DNA of 40,334 nucleotides from Sulfurovum sp. (GCA_023955225.1 JAGSGJ010000015.1:1-40334); one strand, 5' to 3'. Counted from the stretch's first letter, positions 1 through 8,487 are shown. Translations and numbers: made by a program. Notes: a model not told the origin generated them from the letters alone.

Positions 1-2
1 AA

Positions 3-1181
3 GTAATCACTTTATCTTTGATAACATCAACAATGATACATGCAACAAACGGAGATAATCTTATCGCTGTAGGTGCTAAAGCAAGAGGTATGGGTGGCGT
101 TGGTATGGCTGTAAGTCATGGCGCAGAATCTGGTTTGGGTAATGCCGCACTGATTACAAGTGTAGAAGATACTGAGATTGCATTTGGTGGTACTATTTTT
201 ATGCCAGATATAAATACACAAATTGCTGGTTTTGGGCCATCGTATAACAGTGATGCTGATATGAATATGATTCCAGAAGTATCTATTGCTCATAAAATTG
301 ATGACAATTGGTATATTGGTATAGGTATGTGGGGGACTGCAGGATTGGGTGTAGATTACAGTGATGCTACATTAAGTGCAAATAACTTTAATATGGTAAC
401 TAATTTACAACTTATGCAATTTGGTGTACCTATTGCATACAAAACTGGTGGATTAAGTCTTGCTGTAACACCTATAGTTCAATACGGTAACTTAGATATT
501 AACTATGATGGTTTTGGAGGACCTGTAGGTTCAGGTTTAGCACAAGACTTTGGTTTTGGTTATAATTTAGGTCTTGCATATGATTTCTCGGCAAATGGTG
601 TCGCTGGTCTTACATTTGGTGCAACATATAAATCTTCAATCGAAATGGATTATGAACCTCAACTAAGCACTGCTATGGAAGGATTTAATGTATTTAATTT
701 TAGTGATAAACTTGAACAACCTGAAGAATATGGTGTAGGACTTGCTTATGAAATGGGTCAACACACTTTTGCCTTTGACTATAAAAAAATTAAATGGTCA
801 GATGCCGAAGGCTATGGTGACTTTGGTTGGGATGACTCTGATGTCTATGCAGTGGGTTATTCATATACAGAAAACGAATGGACTGTAAGACTTGGATATA
901 ATCACGCAGATTCTGCAGTAGTTGAACAAGATGGAACAACTTATACAGGAGCACTGTTTAATACGTTGAATCTATTAGGTTTCCCTGCAAACGCAGAAGA
1001 CCACTATACAATTGGTGCCAGCTATGAAGTTACAAAATCATTTTCTGTTGACTTAGCATACGTATATGAAGATGAAGCAAGTGATACATTTAATATAGCT
1101 GGACTTACTCCTGGTGCAACTACTATCACAACAACTCATGAAGAAAACAGTGTTTCTTTCCAGTTAGCGTATAAGTTTTAA
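3..1181 (+). CDS. OmpP1/FadL family outer-membrane transporter (5' partial)
   Basis: This is the 3' part of a FadL-type beta-barrel that takes up long-chain fatty acids or other hydrophobic compounds across the outer membrane. The reading frame is open to the left edge. The first residues (VITLSLITSTMIHA) look like the end of a signal peptide cleaved before TNGDNL, so only the initiator and a few residues are missing, and the TTG at position 18 is not the real start. The mature N-terminus carries the family hallmark GAKARGMGGVGMAVSHG, followed by GLGNAA. The rest alternates polar and hydrophobic residues with many Gly and aromatic residues and ends in LAYKF, with a terminal Phe as in outer-membrane proteins. 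Length (about 385 residues) is slightly short for FadL. The substrate cannot be told; in this phylum such porins are often tied to hydrocarbon or fatty-acid uptake (inference). A hairpin terminator follows. Confidence 0.87.
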   Translation, partial: VITLSLITSTMIHATNGDNLIAVGAKARGMGGVGMAVSHGAESGLGNAALITSVEDTEIAFGGTIFMPDINTQIAGFGPSYNSDADMNMIPEVSIAHKIDDNWYIGIGMWGTAGLGVDYSDATLSANNFNMVTNLQLMQFGVPIAYKTGGLSLAVTPIVQYGNLDINYDGFGGPVGSGLAQDFGFGYNLGLAYDFSANGVAGLTFGATYKSSIEMDYEPQLSTAMEGFNVFNFSDKLEQPEEYGVGLAYEMGQHTFAFDYKKIKWSDAEGYGDFGWDDSDVYAVGYSYTENEWTVRLGYNHADSAVVEQDGTTYTGALFNTLNLLGFPANAEDHYTIGASYEVTKSFSVDLAYVYEDEASDTFNIAGLTPGATTITTTHEENSVSFQLAYKF

Positions 1182-1197
1182 TCACCGTTCCAACTTA

Positions 1198-1230
1198 TTA
1201 GATAGAGATGCTTTTTAGCATCTCTTCTAA
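1198..1230 (+). terminator. Rho-independent terminator after the FadL-type gene
   Basis: The hairpin AGAGATGC / GCATCTCT has a 6-base TTTTTA loop, is extended by an outer TTAGA/TCTAA pairing with one bulged T, and begins 17 bases after the stop codon. The 3' side is pyrimidine-rich rather than a clean T tract. Confidence 0.7.
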
Positions 1231-1715
1231 CCCTCACCTTTACATTTAATCCTCAACTCTTATCATCTGCCTAGTACATACATATAACTATTAACATATT
1301 ATTAAAAAGACAAAATACGATATATCTAAAAAGATATTTGAAGCGTCTATTTTCTCTTATAGTCTTCTTATGTAATTCACAAAGCTCTGCAGTATTCATC
1401 AATAAGAAATAGACCCATTTAACAGTTATTATGGTAAATATAATACCAAACATAGAAGCACATGTCTTTACAGTTCTAATAGAATCCTAGGGCATGTAAG
1501 TAAGTACTTGTATCTCTTTGTAACTCATATGTGAAATTGACACAAGCAGTACTGTAGTTACAGAGATCTTTTTTAGTCTTATCTGCATAATGTATCTATA
1601 TGGATGGATGGATGGAGATATACGTAAACATCTGACAGATGCTATCTATCGCCAGAAGAATGCGAGTAGGCTATATAGGAAGACTATATTAACTAGGAAG
1701 ATACCCTAGATCAAA
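1231..1715. other. Gene-poor AT-rich intergenic region
   Basis: About 485 bases lie between the FadL terminator and the end of the RND operon. I find no convincing gene: a 60-codon minus-strand frame at 1271-1453 has no ribosome binding site and no recognisable product. A short TGGA tandem repeat sits at 1601-1615. No tRNA or known small RNA was recognised. Confidence 0.5.
1601..1615. repeat. Short TGGA tandem repeat
   Basis: TGGA is repeated almost four times. It lies in non-coding DNA and is too short to claim phase variation. Confidence 0.6.
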
Positions 1716-1735
1716 GAGTAAGCAAAGGCTTACTC
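1716..1735 (-). terminator. Hairpin at the end of the RND operon
   Basis: GAGTAAGC and GCTTACTC form a perfect 8-bp stem with a 4-base loop. The stop codon of the upstream RND gene lies in the stem. The following minus-strand bases (TTTGATC) form only a weak T tract, so termination strength is uncertain. Confidence 0.5.
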
Positions 1736-4192
1736 CTCTTTATCGTCTTTCTTCTTTTTAGACTTTTTCTCTTTTTTAGAGTCTAATTTATCTTTTTTCG
1801 GTTTCTCTTGTTCTGTTTTATCTTGATCTTTATTATCGTCTTTTTTTGCTTGTTTCTTTTTCTCTTCTTTTTGCTTCTGTAGCTTTGCCAACTCAAGCTT
1901 AAAGATTGTACCTTCATCTTCTTTGATCTTCAATGCTTCTTCATAAGACTCAATGGCTTTCTCTAGGTCTTTTTTCTGAAACTGTTTGTTCCCCATGTTA
2001 TGTAAATTTATGAAATCACGCTCAGCTTTTGCTTTTTCGTATGCATGATCTATCTCATCTTCTGTCTTTAAATTCAAAAATAACTTGACTTTATTGATCA
2101 AGTTACTAAATACGATCTTATTCTTTTTATAAGTCTTTGTATCTATTTTTAAAGGAGGTAATGCTTTTATATAGTCAGTTAGTTTACTACTCCATCTAAC
2201 TTTATTTTCTTCTTGACTCTCATCTTCTTCATATGGTAATGGTTCTTTAGTCTGCACTAACTTCTTCTCATCACCTTTTAGATCTTTTTTCCCAGGAAAA
2301 AATGACTTGACATTATCGATCAAAGTACACCATGTAGTCCTATCTGTTTCTTCACACTCATACCCTTCGTAGAGTAAAGTAGCTTCATGAGCTGTTTGTT
2401 GTTTCTTCTCCTCACTCTTCGCTTCTTTTTTTCCAGGGAAAAGTGACTTAAGATTATCCGTCAAGATACACCATGTACCACCCCGTCCTTGATCTTCAAA
2501 CTCATGATTATCTGGCATCAAAGCTTTCGCATTATCCATCAATACAGGGATGAAGTACAATGAAACCAATGTAGCTGCTATACTTCCAAAGATAAGTGCT
2601 ATACCTAATCCACCAAAGATAGGGTCTGTTGCGAGTAATAAACTACCAAGGATGATCGCAATAGCAGTAAGCATGATAGGTTTTGCACGTGTTGCTGTTG
2701 CAACGGCTATGGCTCTCTTCTTCTCCATACCTTCATGAGCGATCAAAGATTTCGAAAAGTCTATAAGCAGTAATGAACTTCTCGCACTAATCCCCATCAG
2801 TGAGATAAAACCTATCAGTGATGTCGCAGTAAGGAAGAAATGCGTATCTGTTGCATAAAGTGATATCTTATCTGTGACCCAATGCCCTACAATAACCCCT
2901 ATGATAGAAAGGAAACTCCCTATCAGAACTATACCGCTCAATGCAAACGATTTATAGTACACAACCATCAGCAAGAACATCAACACCAAAGCAGCGATAA
3001 ATGCACCACCCAAGTCTCTGAAAGTATCTAGTGACACTTTCATCTCACCATCCCAGCGTATGAGTACTTCATCACCAGTCTCTTTATCTACTGCAATAAG
3101 ATCAAACATATAGGTGTTGATCCCTGGCACTTTACTCATAGTATATTCGTCTTTAAGTACTTCTAACATCTTTTCTCTGGCTTCAAGTAGAGGATACACT
3201 TGACTTACCATGTCACATTCTGCAGTGATCGTAACCAGATTTTTAAGGTTTTTTCTAAAGATAGTAGGACTGGAATCCGCACCTTTTATCTCGACTACTT
3301 CACTTATAGGTACCATCATTCCTTTATCATTCATAAGCTCTAATGAGACAAGCTTACTGAGCAAAGAAGATTCTGTGTCTTGCTCAACTTGACGTGTTTC
3401 ATCATTAAGTCTCAGAAAGATGGGGATTTGATCCTGCTGATTTTTTGTATTTTTTTCAGCTATTGGCATCCCTTTAAACGCAAGATAAATGATCTGATTG
3501 ACCTGCTCAACATTGAGTCCACTTAGGATGATCTTTTCCTTATCTGGTACAAGATTATACTTGGTATAAATGTCATCCTGCATCACATCCACATCAACCA
3601 GTCCTTCTGTATCTTCAAGTATCTTTGCGACTTTGGATGACATTTTTCGTAATGCATTCGCATCTTGATTATAGAGTTCTACAACGATCGTTGCCAAAGT
3701 CGGAGGACCAGCAGGCATCTCTGTGAACTTTATAGAAGTATGAGGGACAATATTCCCACACTCACTTTTAATAAAAGGGCGTAAACGATGTGCCATCATA
3801 TAAGTAGGTTCATCACGATCATTTTTATTTGTAAAATTAAGCACTATCTCTGCTTGGTTCTTCATCCTTTTAAGTGCACTTCCTTTTACCAAACCTGCAT
3901 AATCAAGAGGTGCCCCCTGCCCTAAGTATACTTCCATATCTGTGATTTCTTTTTCTTGTTTCAGATAGTTTACGATACATGTTGTAACAGATTGTGTTTC
4001 ATTAATGGATGCATTAGTTGCAGTATCGACATAGATACTCATGGTGTTAGCACTTTTCCCTGGAAGCATACGGGCAAGTACCAATTTCGTAGGTATCATC
4101 ATGACTGCAGCCCCCATAGAGAAAAGAACAATGAGAGTTACGATCCATTTATTACGCTTACTGTTAATGATCTTATAGACAATTTTTTCCAT
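1730..4192 (-). CDS. RND efflux permease, C-terminal half, with repeat-bearing cytoplasmic tail
   Basis: This is the second half of an AcrB-like RND permease, which exports small molecules using proton-motive force. It has a first TM helix (about residues 15-33), a periplasmic porter region (about 40-390), then five TM helices (about 395-550) corresponding to TM8-12 of AcrB. Where AcrB has its TM10 lysine, the sequence reads GISARSSLLLIDF, with Arg. After TM12 comes an unusual tail of about 265 residues. LMDNAKALMPD (551-561) is echoed by LTDNLKSLFPGK (577-588), LIDNVKSFFPGK (625-636), LTDYIKALPPLK (671-682) and LINKVKLFLNLK (698-709). A TPR-like helical pair (about 724-775) and a Lys/Glu-rich tail (775-820) follow. 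The start overlaps the stop of the N-terminal half (TAATG), so the two halves are probably translated together. No adaptor or outer-membrane channel gene is adjacent. Confidence 0.88.
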   Translation of the reverse strand: MEKIVYKIINSKRNKWIVTLIVLFSMGAAVMMIPTKLVLARMLPGKSANTMSIYVDTATNASINETQSVTTCIVNYLKQEKEITDMEVYLGQGAPLDYAGLVKGSALKRMKNQAEIVLNFTNKNDRDEPTYMMAHRLRPFIKSECGNIVPHTSIKFTEMPAGPPTLATIVVELYNQDANALRKMSSKVAKILEDTEGLVDVDVMQDDIYTKYNLVPDKEKIILSGLNVEQVNQIIYLAFKGMPIAEKNTKNQQDQIPIFLRLNDETRQVEQDTESSLLSKLVSLELMNDKGMMVPISEVVEIKGADSSPTIFRKNLKNLVTITAECDMVSQVYPLLEAREKMLEVLKDEYTMSKVPGINTYMFDLIAVDKETGDEVLIRWDGEMKVSLDTFRDLGGAFIAALVLMFLLMVVYYKSFALSGIVLIGSFLSIIGVIVGHWVTDKISLYATDTHFFLTATSLIGFISLMGISARSSLLLIDFSKSLIAHEGMEKKRAIAVATATRAKPIMLTAIAIILGSLLLATDPIFGGLGIALIFGSIAATLVSLYFIPVLMDNAKALMPDNHEFEDQGRGGTWCILTDNLKSLFPGKKEAKSEEKKQQTAHEATLLYEGYECEETDRTTWCTLIDNVKSFFPGKKDLKGDEKKLVQTKEPLPYEEDESQEENKVRWSSKLTDYIKALPPLKIDTKTYKKNKIVFSNLINKVKLFLNLKTEDEIDHAYEKAKAERDFINLHNMGNKQFQKKDLEKAIESYEEALKIKEDEGTIFKLELAKLQKQKEEKKKQAKKDDNKDQDKTEQEKPKKDKLDSKKEKKSKKKKDDKEE
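2066..2542 (-). repeat. Degenerate in-frame repeats encoding L-x-D-N-x-K-x-L-x-P motifs
   Basis: Five related segments occur within the RND tail. The two best copies are about 47 codons apart (Trp574 to Trp621) and share TWC-(I/T)-L-x-D-N-x-K-S-x-FPGKK followed by a Glu/Lys-rich linker. A third copy has Trp667, 46 residues on. The most upstream related segment lies directly after TM12, which suggests serial duplication of that segment. DNA similarity is visible between about 2287-2335 and 2430-2480. Confidence 0.75.
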
Positions 4193-5859
4193 TAATTCTC
4201 TTCCTTAACAGGTTTTGCTTTACTTTCAAACTTGATAAACTTACGTGCCAGATATGGAGCAAATACATAAGCTACAAAAAGAGAAATACCAAGTGCAACC
4301 GGTACATTAAGAGGAATGGGTTTCATAAATTGTCCCATCATACCGCCCACAAATCCCATAGGGATCATCGTGAGCATAATAGCAATTGTCGCGATGTTTG
4401 TGGAAGGACCTATCTCATCAGTTGCCTGAATGATGATCTCATCAAATTCAAGCTCTTCAGACTCTTTAAGATGTAGTCTTCTATGTATGTTCTCAATCAC
4501 AATGATCGCATCATCGACGATCAGTCCTAAGCTAAGAAGGAAAGCGAACAGTGTAATACGATTGATCGTCTGATCAGTCATCAATGCGATGAAAAGTGTG
4601 GTCGCAAGGATCATAGGTACCGCAATGGTCACAACAAGTGATTCTCTCCAACCAAGGAATGGTACCAGGATCAATGCAATAATAAGTATCGTGATCTCCA
4701 AATGGTGCACAAGTTCATTTACCGCTTCATTTGCTCTATCTCCATAATTACGTGTCACAATAAACCCAACACCGTTTTCCAATAACTTTGCTTTAGATTT
4801 TTGTATCTCTTCTATAGCTCTCTGAGCTATATTTACGGCATTCGTTCCTTTTAGTTTTGCAATGGTCATAGTGATCTGATCACCAGCGTCACGGAAAAGA
4901 ATCGGTCCTGGTTCTTCTTTATCATGACCAGAAGTATGTGCTTCTCCTACTTTATTTTCCTGGTAAGTAATACTCGCTGAGTCATAATTTTGAATATCAT
5001 AGTTATATTCCACCTTAGCAATATTCTTCAGATAAATAGGTGATCCCCTATACTGGGCAATGATAAGTTCATTAAGATCTTCTACATTATCCAAGGCATT
5101 TTGCACACCAAAGACAATAAGCTTACCATCTGAAGTTGTTGTGTCTATCTCCGGGGCATTCGTAGCAATAGATTTAACAGCTTGTGTTACCTGGCCTAAA
5201 GAGATATTATAGGCAGCGAGTCTATGTAAGTCTACCAAGATATTAAACTGTGGTCTTTTCACACCCTTCAGTGTGGTTTTTGCTACATTATCAAGCGCAT
5301 TAATATCTTGTTGAAGTTCACGTATGATCCTATAGAGCCTTATCGTATCTATCTCTGCATTGCCTGCTTTATAAAATGCTACAGTAAGTATAGGGATATC
5401 TATATCTATATCAAAAGGTTTTACCAATGGCATCATGGTACCTTTGGGAAGTTGATCCATGTTTTGCATGACTTTATCATAAAGTTTGAGGTTGGATTCT
5501 TCCCTATTTTGACCGATGTAATATTGTACGTTTATCATACCTACATTATTCATAGCAGTACCATAAATGTGTTCTACCCCTTTGATCTCACGTATGCGTC
5601 TTTCAAGAGGTTTAATGATGACGTTCGTGATCTCACTAGGTGTTGCACCAGGTATGGCAACGATGATAGAACCACCACTTACTTCTATCTGAGGATCTTC
5701 TTCTCGAGGCATAATTTGCAACGAGATAAAGCCCAACAGTAAAATAGCAATAGCAATAACTGGGGTAAGAGGATTACTTAAAAATCCTTTAGCAAGATGT
5801 CCGGCAATATTGTTTATTTTATATACTTCCATAGGATAAAGTATATCAGTTATATACAT
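4192..5859 (-). CDS. RND efflux permease, N-terminal half
   Basis: This is the first half of an AcrB-like RND permease: TM1 (about residues 30-48), a periplasmic porter region (about 50-385) containing the family segment PGATPSEITNVIIKPLERRIREIKGVE, then TM2-TM6 (about 388-538). The proton-relay pair is intact in GLIVDDAIIVIENIHRR (Asp449, Asp450). The chain stops after FIKFESKAKPVKEEN, at the cytoplasmic loop that normally joins TM6 to TM7, and the second half begins at once in an overlapping frame. Each half ends and starts sensibly at a domain boundary, so this looks like a genuine split rather than a decayed gene. The second Met (residue 10, start near 5832) is also possible; neither start has a strong ribosome binding site. 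It lies 44 bases downstream of the deacetylase-like gene in the same direction. Confidence 0.88.
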   Translation of the reverse strand: MYITDILYPMEVYKINNIAGHLAKGFLSNPLTPVIAIAILLLGFISLQIMPREEDPQIEVSGGSIIVAIPGATPSEITNVIIKPLERRIREIKGVEHIYGTAMNNVGMINVQYYIGQNREESNLKLYDKVMQNMDQLPKGTMMPLVKPFDIDIDIPILTVAFYKAGNAEIDTIRLYRIIRELQQDINALDNVAKTTLKGVKRPQFNILVDLHRLAAYNISLGQVTQAVKSIATNAPEIDTTTSDGKLIVFGVQNALDNVEDLNELIIAQYRGSPIYLKNIAKVEYNYDIQNYDSASITYQENKVGEAHTSGHDKEEPGPILFRDAGDQITMTIAKLKGTNAVNIAQRAIEEIQKSKAKLLENGVGFIVTRNYGDRANEAVNELVHHLEITILIIALILVPFLGWRESLVVTIAVPMILATTLFIALMTDQTINRITLFAFLLSLGLIVDDAIIVIENIHRRLHLKESEELEFDEIIIQATDEIGPSTNIATIAIMLTMIPMGFVGGMMGQFMKPIPLNVPVALGISLFVAYVFAPYLARKFIKFESKAKPVKEEN

Positions 5860-5903
5860 AAAGATAAGTAGTATTTATTAAAGTAAATACAATAAATAGA
5901 TGT

Positions 5904-6818
5904 TTAATCCATAATCATTTCTTTTAGTGTCACTTTGACATTCTCACCCAAGGCATTTACATCATATCCGCCTTCTAAAAAAAACACAAAAGGAACATCT
6001 GCACTATCCAATATGAGTTTGACCATACTTTTTATACCATCAGTAGTGATATTGAGTTGTGCTAAAGGATCACTTTCATGTAAATCATAACCAGCAGATA
6101 CCAAGATGACATCAGGTTTAAATTTATCAATCAACGGAGGTAGGTCATTTTCATAGATATCAAGCAACTCACTGTCTGTACTTTCTGGCATCATCAAGAA
6201 ATTTGCAGTATATCCTTCACCTTTACCCTGCCCCCTATCTTCCTCAGCACCTGTACCAGGATACGTAAAAGCCTGATGTGAAGAAAAGTAAAATACAGAA
6301 TCATCATCATAAAATGTATCTTGTGTACCGTTACCATGATGCACATCAAAATCAACGATCATCACTTTTTCATACCCTATACTTTGTGCATAGCGAGCAG
6401 CTATGGCAATGTTATTGAAAAGACAAAAACCCATTGCTTGTGTAGGTCTGGCATGATGTCCAGGAGGTCTTACAGCACAAAAAGCGCGTTCAAACTCTCC
6501 AGACTTTATACCATCTAATGCAACAACCCCTGCTCCCACAGCCATAACTGCAGCATCAAAGGAGTCAATACTACAAATAGTATCTGAGTCAATACTCCCC
6601 CCATATTCACTTACATTTTTTATAGTTTCAATATGTTCAGCTGAATGTACAAGTTCAAGTATACGTTCTGAGACTTTAATAGGAGATTTACGTATCAATG
6701 ATGCATACAGTGGCTCAATAGCTTTGTTTATAGCTTTAAGCCGCTGTGGAGACTCAGGATGCATTGTTCCTGTATTATGCTTTAAATAGATTTCATCTGT
6801 TATATATGCTACTTTCAT
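5904..6818 (-). CDS. Histone-deacetylase-family zinc amidohydrolase (AcuC/acetylpolyamine type)
   Basis: A complete HDAC-superfamily enzyme of 304 residues. These zinc hydrolases remove acetyl groups from lysine, polyamines or other acylated amines; bacterial members act in the cytoplasm. Visible landmarks are RPPGHHA (His121-His122), the zinc-ligand segment VDFDVHHGNGT (Asp158, His160), SAGYDLHESDPLAQL (Asp250 as third ligand) and the catalytic-Tyr segment EGGYDV (Tyr285). All expected catalytic residues are present, so it should be active. The gene upstream ends 7 bases before its start and the RND halves follow 44 bases later, so the four genes may form one transcript. The substrate is not evident; an acetylated amine also handled by the pump is possible but is inference only. 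Confidence 0.92.
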   Translation of the reverse strand: MKVAYITDEIYLKHNTGTMHPESPQRLKAINKAIEPLYASLIRKSPIKVSERILELVHSAEHIETIKNVSEYGGSIDSDTICSIDSFDAAVMAVGAGVVALDGIKSGEFERAFCAVRPPGHHARPTQAMGFCLFNNIAIAARYAQSIGYEKVMIVDFDVHHGNGTQDTFYDDDSVFYFSSHQAFTYPGTGAEEDRGQGKGEGYTANFLMMPESTDSELLDIYENDLPPLIDKFKPDVILVSAGYDLHESDPLAQLNITTDGIKSMVKLILDSADVPFVFFLEGGYDVNALGENVKVTLKEMIMD

Positions 6819-6825
6819 ACCAATA

Positions 6826-7110
6826 TTATACTCTATTTTTTAGCGTAGCAATCTCTTCTTTTAATTTCTCTATCTCTTTTTTAAGTCGTGCATTCTCTTT
6901 CCGTAAGCTATAAGGTTCTTTATTCTCATCTTGAACAATAGACTTTTGGATCTCTTTCTCAACGTCATTATCTATCAAAATATAGACCACATCTTTACCA
7001 TTTTCTAGTACCGTTTCTGTTGGAACTTGGCCTGATTTAGTCATTTTTACCACATTGAATATACTCAATTTATGTTTGACTGCATAAGATTTAATACTTA
7101 TTTTTTCCAT
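6826..7110 (-). CDS. Small protein with C-terminal coiled coil, unknown function
   Basis: A 94-residue protein. I chose the internal ATG at 7110 because AGGATC lies just upstream of it; the longer frame from 7167 would run into the divergent promoter. The first 50 residues (MEKISIKSYAVKHKLSIFN and on) look like a compact helix-turn-helix-type fold with a short wing (ETVLENGKDVVYILID). Residues 65-94 (about) form a strong Lys/Glu/Leu heptad coiled coil (LRKENARLKKEIEKLKEEI). This would suit a small dimeric DNA-binding or adaptor protein, but I do not recognise the family. It is the first gene of the putative operon with the deacetylase-like enzyme and the split RND pump, and is divergent from the SYLF genes. 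Confidence 0.75.
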   Translation of the reverse strand: MEKISIKSYAVKHKLSIFNVVKMTKSGQVPTETVLENGKDVVYILIDNDVEKEIQKSIVQDENKEPYSLRKENARLKKEIEKLKEEIATLKNRV

Positions 7111-7147
7111 GATGATCCTATACTTTAATTCATTTACTTTTATACGA

Positions 7148-7153
7148 TATAAT
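7148..7153 (+). promoter_or_regulatory. Probable -10 element of the first SYLF gene
   Basis: A perfect TATAAT lies 26 bases before the ATG of the first SYLF gene, followed by a ribosome binding site (AAGGAC). No good -35 was seen. It sits in a short divergent intergenic region shared with the coiled-coil protein gene. Confidence 0.5.
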
Positions 7154-7179
7154 ATGACAATTTTCATAAGGACTACAAC

Positions 7180-7731
7180 ATGTTTATTAAAAAACTTAAC
7201 CCAATAATGCTATTGATTCTCATCTCATTAGCTTTTACTCAGTTTTCATTAGCAAAATCTGCCAGTGTGATCAATGCTGATGTTGATGCTGCCATCAAGA
7301 AATTTGAAAAAGAAATTCCTGGTGGAGACAAATTTCTTTCTCAAGTAAAAGGATATCTCGTTTTTCCTTCCGTCATAAAGGCTGGGTTTATCGTTGGAGG
7401 TGAATATGGGGAAGGCGCATTACGTGTAAACAATACTACAAAACATTATTATAGTATGACATCAGCTTCTATAGGATACCAAATAGGTGCGCAAGAGCAC
7501 TCTGTTCTTATCGCCTTTATATCAGAAGCGTCTTTAAACAACTTCATTAAAAGCAATGGATGGGAAGCCGGTGTCGATGGAGCTATTACTGTATCAGACT
7601 GGGGAAAAAGTAAAGATATTACCTCTATAAGTTATGAAAAACCTATTGTTGCATTTATATATGGTGCAGAAGGTTTAATGGCGGGAGTGAGCATAGAGGG
7701 TACAAAATTCCAAAGAATACTACCTAATTAA
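7180..7731 (+). CDS. Exported SYLF/YSC84-like protein, copy 1
   Basis: First of three tandem paralogues of the SYLF (YSC84, DUF500) family, a domain known to bind phosphoinositides in eukaryotes and found in exported bacterial proteins of poorly known function. A signal peptide (MFIKKLNPIMLLILISLAFTQFSLA) is followed by the domain: DAAIKKFEKEIPGG, then GYLVFPSVIKAGFIVGGEYGEGALRV, then ASIGYQIGAQEHSVLIAF and EGTKFQRI at the C-terminus. The 183-residue length is normal for bacterial one-domain members. It is the most divergent of the three copies and lacks the acidic EE(x)DDVDF segment of the other two. The start is supported by AAGGAC upstream. Location is periplasmic, with possible outer-membrane association (inference). 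Confidence 0.88.
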   Translation: MFIKKLNPIMLLILISLAFTQFSLAKSASVINADVDAAIKKFEKEIPGGDKFLSQVKGYLVFPSVIKAGFIVGGEYGEGALRVNNTTKHYYSMTSASIGYQIGAQEHSVLIAFISEASLNNFIKSNGWEAGVDGAITVSDWGKSKDITSISYEKPIVAFIYGAEGLMAGVSIEGTKFQRILPN

Positions 7732-7745
7732 ATTTTCATTTCATA

Positions 7746-7777
7746 ATGTTTGATGGAGCTCTCATTCCGTCAAACAT
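7746..7777 (+). terminator. Hairpin after SYLF copy 1
   Basis: ATGTTTGATGGA and TTCCGTCAAACAT pair over about 12 bases with one G-T pair and an 8-base loop. There is no T tract, so it may be a stabilising stem rather than a terminator. Confidence 0.4.
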
Positions 7778-7877
7778 ATTCAAATTCTTACATTATCTCT
7801 ATCTCTTCAATACATTTTTAAAAAGCCTTCTAGTTACATTCTCAATATATTTTGCTTACTAAATACATTTATAATAC

Positions 7878-7905
7878 TTGACTAACTTTTATTTTGTGTT
7901 ATAAT
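7878..7905 (+). promoter_or_regulatory. Strong sigma70-type promoter of SYLF copy 2
   Basis: TTGACT (7878-7883) and TATAAT (7900-7905) are separated by 16 bases, with a TGT extension directly before the -10. The ATG at 7933 follows after AAGGGACAAGTG. Confidence 0.8.
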
Positions 7906-7932
7906 AAATGTATCTTAACTAAGGGACAAGTG

Positions 7933-8487
7933 ATGAAAATACTTAAATTTCTACCTCTGCTATTTGTTATGCTTTTAACATTTAGTACAACCTCCATGGC
8001 AACATTAAACTCGGCAAGTGAAATAAACAAGGATGCAAATGATGCACTCAGAACATTTTACCAAGAAGTCAAAGGTTCTAAAAAATATTTAGAACATGCG
8101 AAGGCTTATCTTGTCATTCCAGACATAAAAGAAGTAGGATTTTTTGTCGGTGGTAAATATGGCGAAGGTGCACTACGTGTAGGTAACTCTACTAAAGCAT
8201 ATTACAGCATTACATCTGCATCTGTTGGTTTCCAAATGGGAGCACAACAATATAGTATGGTCATAGCCTTTACTTCAGATGCAGCACTCAATAAATTCCT
8301 TCTTTTAGAGGATGATGAATGGGAAACAGATGTCGATGGTAAAATAGCCATAGCAGAGTGGAACTCTAAAGAAGAGCTTGATGATGTTGATTTTGATGAC
8401 GATATGGTTGCTTTTGTCTTTGATTCTACAGGGATGATGGGTAGCTTTACTATGGAAGGTACAAAGTTTGAAAGAATCAAACCCTAA
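7933..8487 (+). CDS. Exported SYLF/YSC84-like protein, copy 2
   Basis: Second SYLF paralogue, 184 residues. I place the start at ATG 7933 because AGGGACAAGTG lies directly upstream; the longer frame from 7894 begins inside the promoter. A signal peptide (MKILKFLPLLFVMLLTFSTTSMA) precedes the SYLF domain, which shows EVKGSKKYLEHAKAYLVIPD, GFFVGGKYGEGALRV, SASVGFQMGAQQYS and a C-terminal EGTKFERIKP. An acidic stretch (SKEELDDVDFDDDMV) precedes the last strand. It closely resembles copy 3, with long identical DNA blocks around the VGFQMGAQQYS codons, pointing to a fairly recent duplication. It has its own promoter upstream and a terminator downstream, so it is likely transcribed alone. Confidence 0.9.
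   Translation: MKILKFLPLLFVMLLTFSTTSMATLNSASEINKDANDALRTFYQEVKGSKKYLEHAKAYLVIPDIKEVGFFVGGKYGEGALRVGNSTKAYYSITSASVGFQMGAQQYSMVIAFTSDAALNKFLLLEDDEWETDVDGKIAIAEWNSKEELDDVDFDDDMVAFVFDSTGMMGSFTMEGTKFERIKP

Noticed and set aside
1271..1453. A 60-codon minus-strand frame with hydrophobic stretches in the gene-poor region
   Set aside because: No ribosome binding site, no family likeness and AT-rich composition; most likely chance.
1601..1615. TGGA repeat as a phase-variation tract
   Set aside because: Fewer than four units and not in a gene or an evident promoter.
4192..4192. RND split as a simple frameshift or sequencing error
   Set aside because: The halves join by a clean TAATG with a sensible C-terminus and N-terminus at a domain boundary; kept as a genuine split, though reads should be checked.
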